Positions 41,401-50,400 of a stretch of 64,000 nucleotides of DNA are shown here, piece by piece. The stretch is taken from NCBI RefSeq assembly GCF_964204645.1, contig NC_134026.1, positions 11,498,450 through 11,562,449 on the forward strand, given 5' to 3'. Source of the stretch: Tubulanus polymorphus. Lineage: Eukaryota; Nemertea; Palaeonemertea; Tubulaniformes; Tubulanidae. Every line of letters starts with the position of its first letter. Positions within the stretch are counted from its first letter, which is position 1. Below the pieces are notes generated by a model. The model did not search any database, was not told the origin of the DNA, and saw only the letters and a program-made list of their open reading frames with translations. Position numbers and translations under genes: made by a program.

Positions 41401-44400
41401 TGTGGCCACCTACAATACTGTTGTAGCAGTACGCGGTACAGTATCGATTTTCTAGATGTACGCTCAGGATAGCCACGCATGTCGATTATTACGGAACTCA
41501 CCACAAGTGTCATAACTGATCATAACCCCCTACCCCCTTTATTTTAACATCAAATCTTTATCGGTCTTGTAGTTCACCTGACCATTAACTAATAGCCAGT
41601 TTAGACTTGTTTTATGTCTAAAATGGATAAGACGCTGGTCTTATTGCAAGGGCCGGTGGCAAGATGGGAAGAGGAAAATCGATATACACATTGCCTTTCA
41701 AAACTTCAAAGGAGCGATCAAATTCAAACGGCAACTCTTGTTTTAATAATCATATTTATTTTCAGATAATATATTCATATCAAAAGGTAGGATAGGAGCT
41801 AGGCCTAATCATATCAGAAGTTTTGTCTTAGAGTATTGGTTGGAACATTCTTTTCGAAAAAATCTATAATTCCTGCTTCAATGAGTCGAGGTGGTGATTC
41901 ACTCTTGGGATACCGGTATCTGTAAAACAATGAGTAAGATCAATAGAAATAAAGGGAAATTTAAATTGCATTGAAATTAATTGCAATCACAGTGTAATAG
42001 ACAAGAGGATTGATATTCTGTCGGTCGGTCCCGTACTAACTTCTTGCTGTATGTAGTACACATTTTCGGGGCACTAAGGACCACTGACAATCATTATTCA
42101 TAGAATATCTTACCTTCAATGAGCAAAAATAACGTGTTAATACGCGTGTGAATAAACCAGGAAATGCGGTAGTGCGCGGTGTCTCTAGTGTATATAATCT
42201 AGTGTAACAAATATAATGGAAGAAACCGAAACTTTGATCTGTCGAAACACAATGTCAACATTGCGACTGAAATATTATGAAATGAAAATTAACCTTGATC
42301 TCGATTGATAAAAATCCACTATTCGACGCATTCTGTGAAAACTTGAATTTTGAAAATGTTCCTAATCAGATCTCAGGACCATCTAGATAAAACGTGTGCC
42401 ACCCGTTTTACTGAAATTTTTGGCGATAGGCAAATGCATTGGAAGCATGACGACATCAGCTAGTGATAGCAAAAGCGAACCATAGGTTCGCTAATTAAGT
42501 CGGAATTCTGATTAAAGTCGGAAGATTGGGATCCCTGATGAACAGGAGGCCCACGGGCCTCATACCTTCATGACACAGTAGATGTAGAATGATTCAGTAT
42601 TCAAAGTTTGATAGAAGTTTTACAGGTGATGATGTTCATTTTCTGTTCATATATCCTCACATGAGAAGGCATGAGAGCCAACCCCCTGTTAGCTGCCCCA
42701 AACCTCACACTACATGAAAACGATAGTACCATAAGGTCAATATGGTCGAAGACAGAGTTTAAAAGTTACAAGTAGTGAGAAGTGGATGCATGAGATGTCA
42801 GTTTTCTTATTAGTGAAAACAAAATTTAAGTTTCTCATTATATCTTTTATCCACTAAAACCAAACAAGGTATTTCTTCGTCCGTCTATCCTATGAGCAAT
42901 CATTGTCCTTAGCTAACTGTGGCAGAATCTGCTCCAACACTCATGACTGCGACCAACGTCTACAACAACTGAAAAATGCGTTCCGCCAACTCCAGTACAA
43001 CCCTGCAACCATCCACCAACAAATCACACCCGCTACTCACATACCCAAAGAACACTTCCATACAACCCGCGTTCGTCTGAAGAAGCTGAAAGAATCCCCA
43101 TTGCAGTCACCTACAGTCCCCGCCTACGCAGAATCCAATGAATGATATCAGATCTTCAACACATAATCGAAGAAGATGATCATCTAGTACGCAACATACT
43201 ACCTCTAAGACCAGCCATAGCTTACAGCCAACCAGCAAACCTAAGCAAAAACCCTGATTAGCAGCGAACTATCCACCGAAGAAGGCTCAGACAACAAATA
43301 CACGCACCCTGCAACAAATCTAGATGTCAACTCTGTCCTCTCATCAACTCATCAAAAACCATCACTGAGGCCAACAACCAACAACTCAAAAGTCACTGGA
43401 CCCCACACATGCGACTCCACTTACGTTGTTTATGCCATCACATGTGATATCTACCCTGGAACCATCTACATCGAAGAGACTGGACAAACATTACATCAAC
43501 GCTTGAACGGTCACAAATTTAATATCAGACACAAAAAAATGGATTTAAACCTATTGGCAAACATTTAAATCTTCCCACCACACTATCAGTAATTTCAAAG
43601 GGACTGCGTTACATAAAATGAGCACTTCTCATAAACATTTGCGCAAAATTATGGAACAACCAGGGGTCCAGGGACGCCATGCCCACTTGGAAGTGGTTTC
43701 AAATGCTCAACAATCTAACAATTTCAATATTCAACGCTCCCATCCAATGACCTTGAAAAAAATCAATGACCTTGAAACTCACCACAATTGTAGAACGTGT
43801 CAGCAGCTACGATTTTGAACTTGATTGTGCTAACAAAGTATGCAAAGTTACCACTATAAAATGGAAATACTAAGTTATTCTATACAACGCCCCCTGGTGA
43901 CGATATGCAAAGCACAATGACTTTGAAACTTACCATAATCATAGCACATGTCATGAGCTACAACTTTTCAATTGATCATGGCAACAAAATATGCCTAGGT
44001 GCTAATATAATAAGGGAATACTTATGTTATTGAATTGTTCAACGCCCCTGGTGGCCATATACAAAAACCAATGACCTTGAATCTCTTTACAATTATAGAC
44101 AATGTGATGAGCTAGAACTTGCCAATTGATTGTGGTAACAAAATATGCATAGGTGCGAATATAATATGGAAATACTAAGTAATTGAATTGTTAAACGTCC
44201 CATGGTGGCCATTTACAAAACCAATGACCTTGAAACTCACCACAATCATAGAACACGTTATGAGCTACAATTTTGTAATTGATTGCGGTAACAAACTATG
44301 CCTAGTTCCCAATATAATATCGAAATGCAAAGTTATTCTCGTTATTCAACGCCCCCTGGTGACCATATGCAAAGCCCAATGACTGCGAAACTCACTTCAT

Positions 44401-47400
44401 TCATAGAACATGTTATGAGCTACAACTTTACAAACAGAAGACAATACAGAGGGTTCACGTGAACCTGATTTCTGCGGCTAAGCCAATCATAGAGGAGTCT
44501 TTGCTTTCTGATTAGCTTTTTAAACCGGTATTTTTGCCTTCAGATTTTTCGGAAAAAGCTCATGTAAATTTTAACGAGGCCCTTTTTCAAAATTCAGCTC
44601 CCTAGGATTCGGAGAATGGATATTACTTTAATGAATGATTTGTATGAATGTATGCTCAGTTTATTAAAATTCGCTCCATTTTTTAAGTAATAGGCTCAGC
44701 CTACGGCTGGCCTAAAAATCGGAACGGTTGGCAGCTCTGCTAAAGTAAGAAAGGAAATGGTCATATTTCAAACACGATCATTCTATAGTGTTTGAAAGAT
44801 GAGATGATTTTTATAGTAACAACATGGTGACAAGCAATTTGAAACAAGGAGCCTATCAGCTTATATATTTCCGCTGTGTGATTTGAAGAAATAGAAGCTG
44901 CATACCTAGGGGTGCCCCCTTGTGGCAAAATCCAAGAAAGGCTATGTACTTTGTAGGTATTGGTCCATAGAACATTCATACCAAATTTGGACTTGATCTG
45001 ATGAACTGTAGAACTAAAAAAAATTCATGGCCTTTTATTTTTTTTACAAATCCTTATCCCTTGGAAAATCCAGAATTAGACCGTTATACCGGCTATATCA
45101 TATATCGGCATCAATTAGTAGAATCGGGAAAGATTCATTGAAATTTTCATCATTTTCTCGCAGCATTTCCAAACCAAAAAGAGCTAATGGTCAAAACTTG
45201 TCACACTAAATCCAACCCCTAATTTCTCTCCTGATAACTACAGAGAGGTAACAATTTGTGTCACCAACAGGTCACAGAAAGTTACTCTCAAAACCATTCT
45301 ATAATACAAAATAGACCATAAAATAATAAGTTTTTATGATCAGCTATGTTGATCCTGAAAACATCTCATGGTCAACACCAATACTTACTTAACTGGTGAA
45401 TTTTTGTTTGCCAAGAATATAGAAATACCTGAAATGTAACAGAAATTTTTTCATCGAATTAATATCAATGCTTCGTGTAGGAGGCCTAATCCCAAATAGT
45501 TATTTCTTCTTTAGCAGTAAAGACTTGAATGATTTACCTAATTGACAAGGTACAAGTTCTGAAGTAGACATTCTCAGTTTGTTATACCGCTCAGCACCAG
45601 AATCAAACAGACTAAATTAGAGTAAATGTAATGTTAGAAATAAGCATGTAGTACATGCAAACATACAACCAATATGTGTTCACGATATATCTTAAACTTC
45701 ATGCTAGTGTTGTTGTACATCGTACATAAAATGTAACACACGGGCACGGGCACTGGGAATATCGGAATGGTTTTATTTTAGACGTGGACCAAGTTAGTGC
45801 AAGCTTTTGGATAGTTGTTATTTGAATATTGTAGTGTCTTAATGGAATCTATCATCATGTTGATAATTGCTAGATTACGTATCGGATTGTGTTGAACTGA
45901 TTTTATATAGAAAAATTTACAGCTGAAAGAAAAAACCTGACTAACTCGAGGGACTTCAAGTGAAGAGAAGCCGCACACGAAAATAGATAGGAGCCACGAT
46001 TTTTTCTTTTTAAAATAATAAAGACATTGAGCAAGAATAAGTAGCATCTCCTTCAAACGACAATCCACTACGATCATCCGATAAAGTTTACTCCTAAAGT
46101 TTATTTCCACCATAGACTATCGCCCCCTGGCTCTTTGAAGAGGCAGGGAACCAGTCTTCAATTCAATTCAGAATTTATTTTACAGAAAAGCGAGTTTTAA
46201 ATTTTAGATATTCAAACTGAAAAATATAAATGTTCATACAGAGATTTTTCAAATGGCTGCTAACGCAAGCCCCCATTGAAAGTAGAAGAAAATTAAAAGA
46301 ATTTTTTTAAAACCTGAAAGTAAATGTTTTATTGTTTCAATAAAGAATGAATTGAATTGTCGGCAGCACTATGCCGCGCATGAATACCATTTCAAGACTG
46401 ATCATGTACGCTCAACCAAGGTTGGTATGTGCTGCTGAAATAACAAAAACGATTAAACAAAATCATAAAAGGATGAAAACGACAACCGATATAGACAATA
46501 TACAAAAGGAACCTAGATTTTATGACTGCATTAAATGTGTGTAAATATCAGAGCCCAAGAAAGTTTCTAACGAAAGTTCTCGACTCCCCAAGCAAGTTAT
46601 CAATCCGTGTGATAGCAAGCATGAAAACCTTCAGCATGAAAACGCCTTGATTTCACACGATTTAACGGAACAGTTACGGAAAAATCCGAATGGTTGGCAG
46701 CTCTCAATGTCAAATTGAATGAATTGAGGGGTATGCCTTTCAATAATGTGAATAACATTAGGGACAGATCAAGGGTGCAATTTTGGCTGCCTCACCAAAA
46801 AAGCAGAAAAAGAACTAAGGGTCCAGGGACACTATGCCCACTTGGAAAGTGGTTTCAAATGCTCAACCATCTCAATATTCTGCGATCATAGAACATGTCA
46901 GCAGCTGCGATTTTGTAATTAATTGTGATAACAAAATATGCCTGGTTACCAATTTAATATGGAAATACTAAGTTATTCTACTATTCAACACCCCCTGGTG
47001 ACCATATTCAAAGCCCAATGTCCTTGAAACACACCACAATCATTGAACATGTCATGAGCTACAACTTTGCAATTGGTCATGGTAACAAAATATGCCTAAC
47101 AAAATATAGGTACCAATATAATAAGGAAATAATACTAAGTTATTCTACTATTCAGCGCCCCCTAGTGACCATATAGAATAACTAATATACTTGCAACTCA
47201 CCACAATCATAGACGATGTCATCAGCTACAACTTTGCAATTGATTGTGGTAACAAAATATGCATTGGTACAAATAAAATATAGAAATACTAAGATATTGT
47301 ATTATTCAACGCATCCTGGTGGCCATACACAAAAACCAATGACCTTGAAACTCACCACAATCATAGAACACGTTATAACCTACAACTTTTTAATTCATTT

Positions 47401-50400
47401 TTATAACACAATATGCTTAGATATCAACACAATGTCGAAAAACTTTTTGCGACCTATGAATGAGTACTGATGACACCAAGATGGCCGCCTACGGACGGAT
47501 GGACAACGGACGAAAAGTGAACGCATTAGCCCGCTGGGACTAAAGTCCCAAGTGGGCTAAAAAGGGCACATTATAGGAATTGACTCCAATGTACAATAAC
47601 AGTCATTTTCAACAGTTTTTACATTTTTTTGTAAGCAACAGGACGATGGTGCCATTTACATTTTACTTTTTTCTGAGACTTTTCAACGTGCCCATAGCCA
47701 GGATTTTCATAGGACAGGGAAACCTTTGCTAGAAAAGGGCACAATCCTGCAAAAAACTTCAGCTAAAAATAGGTGCCCTATTTTGCCCATTGACAGAAAA
47801 AATAAGATTACATTTTGCCTTTTCTGCCAGCAAATTACCTTTGCATTGAAAAATTAACCTATTTTGGCATAATCTTTGAATGTCCTCCAAGGCAAGAAAA
47901 TTCTAAAGGTTCTTGAAATATTCTTACTTTCCTACTGATGCCTTCAATTTTCAACATATTATATTCAGTACCTCTCAATTCTTGTAAGCCCTTTTCACAC
48001 TTTTAGGCTGCCCTTTACAGAAAATACTCAATACGTGCGAATATTCGAAACACCATCCAGGACCCCAAAGAAACAATTGTTTGAGGCACGACCTCAGGAA
48101 ATTGTGCCTGAAAAGGCATTTGAAAAGTTTTCAAATTAATTTCGACTATTTTCCCCCTTGGTCCAAGAAGGGCACTCCTGATTTTTGAGTGCCTCACGCA
48201 AGGCATCTGAGGTACCCTAAATCCAATACTGAACATCATGAGTGGGAGCATCATTTATTGAGGGGAAATTTGTGGGCTAAGAAGGCTTGTATTGCTTTTG
48301 GAGCTAGCAGATACCAATGAGGGAGGCGCAGTGGCCGAGTGGTTTAAGTCGCCGGTCACTGGTCTTGTGAATCCAGGGTTTGTGGGTTCAAACCCTGGTG
48401 GTGACAGAGTTCCTTGGTCGGAGGGACTACTCTGGCCTCTCCCCCATTGGGAAAAGGAAACATCAAACACGCTTATAATTTCCTGCATGGCGCTTCGCAG
48501 GTTGAGGGTGTTTAGAAAAATTACTTTTTTAAATACCAATAACTAATAATAAATACATTCAAGAAGTTGAGAAATATTTGATGAAACAAGCAGCCTATTG
48601 GCTGATATCGCTCCAATATGTTTTGTTAACTTATATCGCTCCAATATGTTTGCGTACTTCATTTATTTAATGAGTTCGTGCATCATTTATTTTAAGGCCC
48701 ATCACTGAATGTAATCTAAAAGGATCAATCCAAGAACAGCAATGTAACGACTGATAGGATATGCACAACTATGATTTAGTAATGATGCAAGGATTAGTAA
48801 ACAATTCATAGAAAAGCGATCTATGTAGTCATTGACCCATGCAAAATCCATAGAAGCTTAAGAAGAGATCAGAACCAGAAAGAAACTTTCCATGATGAGG
48901 CTCGGTATTGACTAAGAACTTGAAAAGTGAATGAAAATACTAACTGTGTTGATGCGGTACATGTTTAATCCATTCTATCAAGCTAAATGTCAGTAAGTGT
49001 ACTTACCATGGCCACTGAATACAGTCTGCCCTCAGCACAATCGCCAAGAACCCATGGCATAGGCCAATGACCATGCAGTCCATGGGGTACAAGCTTCACA
49101 TCCATGATTCAACACGAGTGTTTTGAAGCTGTTCACAGACTGAACCTTAAGGCCAACTGCTAGCTGTACCCTGAGGGCCTATAGCTAGTCTTATGATTGA
49201 CCAAGTGGAACAGGAAAACAATATTCACCAGCGGAAGAACGACAGTTACCCAATACTAATCATGGGCATTTTGGACATGACAATTTTGGTGTTTAAATGA
49301 TGTTTTTTTTTCAAACAAAATAAACTCTATTCATCAAAAAGCCTCGTTTATTTTGTGGAATATGTAATTAAACTTCGACTTCGTCATCAATATTTCTTGA
49401 CACTGCGATTGAAGCTCCCGTAGTAAATACCCGTAACAAAAAGTGATATAATCTCAGCTGGCTAATTAATTATGCTGGTTTTTACGTAAAGAGTAGCAAC
49501 CATCTGAAATTACCCGAATTCCAAAGGTTCTATAGTTCACTGCATTGTGTCTGGAGCACTCCCCAGTCTGTCGGCATAAGCGCTGAATATCGCGCGCGAG
49601 GCGTAAGACTAGATCAGCGCACACGCTGTACAATTTCCCATGTACAAACGTGTTCTGTGTTACACATACACACACACAGCGAGTATAATGAGCTTTGCCG
49701 TAGTAACTCGCTACAGCGGCTTGAACTAAAGAGTAACTTTGATTATTTTATAACCAAATTTAGCACTCATAAGCATCAGAATCAAATATAAACCAAGCTG
49801 CACCATCTACACCAAGTACAGAATATATATGCCAAATTACAGAATTATCGATCCACACAAACAGCTTAAATGTGTGTTAAAGAAACATCCACCAGACAGA
49901 CAGACAGACAGAAATGACGACGATGCCATACATGGGTTCGTCTGACGACGATACTATCAAAAAACTGTAGGACCAGAAGCGATTCATAAAAACATAGACC
50001 CCTTCCCTAGACTACAAACAATCATCGGCTCGGCAGTGGGTCGGTCAGTTGGTCGTCCGGTTTTTTTTATTTCCATAAATCCCAGAAAAAAATTTTCACT
50101 TGGTACCTTTGAAGCCGGGTCTGCCTGGTTAGGGCGAACATACCATTTTATTTGGACGGCCTTAATCACAAGATATTGTGGATGGAATCAGAATTTCATT
50201 TCTACTGAATTTTTTCATGGTAGGCAAGGTGCCTCGTTCAAATGTACAGGTTAACTAAGTTGTGAGTTACCATTTCTGACTGGTGTTGACGCATGTTGAA
50301 AATCTTCAACATTTTGGACTCAACATATAAAAAAATGCCACTAGGCATGCCACGGACTCAATAACGTTGTAACAATTGATGTGTGAAGCCTGATGAAATT

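Noticed and set aside
42113-42190. Minus-strand donor GAAG|GTAAGA that might lead into 41919
   Set aside because: Joining it in the YRYPKSE frame puts a TGA just before the junction.
48315-48400. Functional tRNA gene
   Set aside because: A and B boxes are present but the cloverleaf stems are poor and a SINE body follows.
48255-48546. Frames on both strands at the SINE
   Set aside because: They overlap the A-box/B-box SINE and have no other support.
49008-49105. Minus-strand candidate exon reading [16 protein letters not shown].. with a perfect GTAAGT donor
   Set aside because: Exon A already joins exon B in phase and in conserved order, this segment is not like the nuclease family, and no good acceptor is seen.
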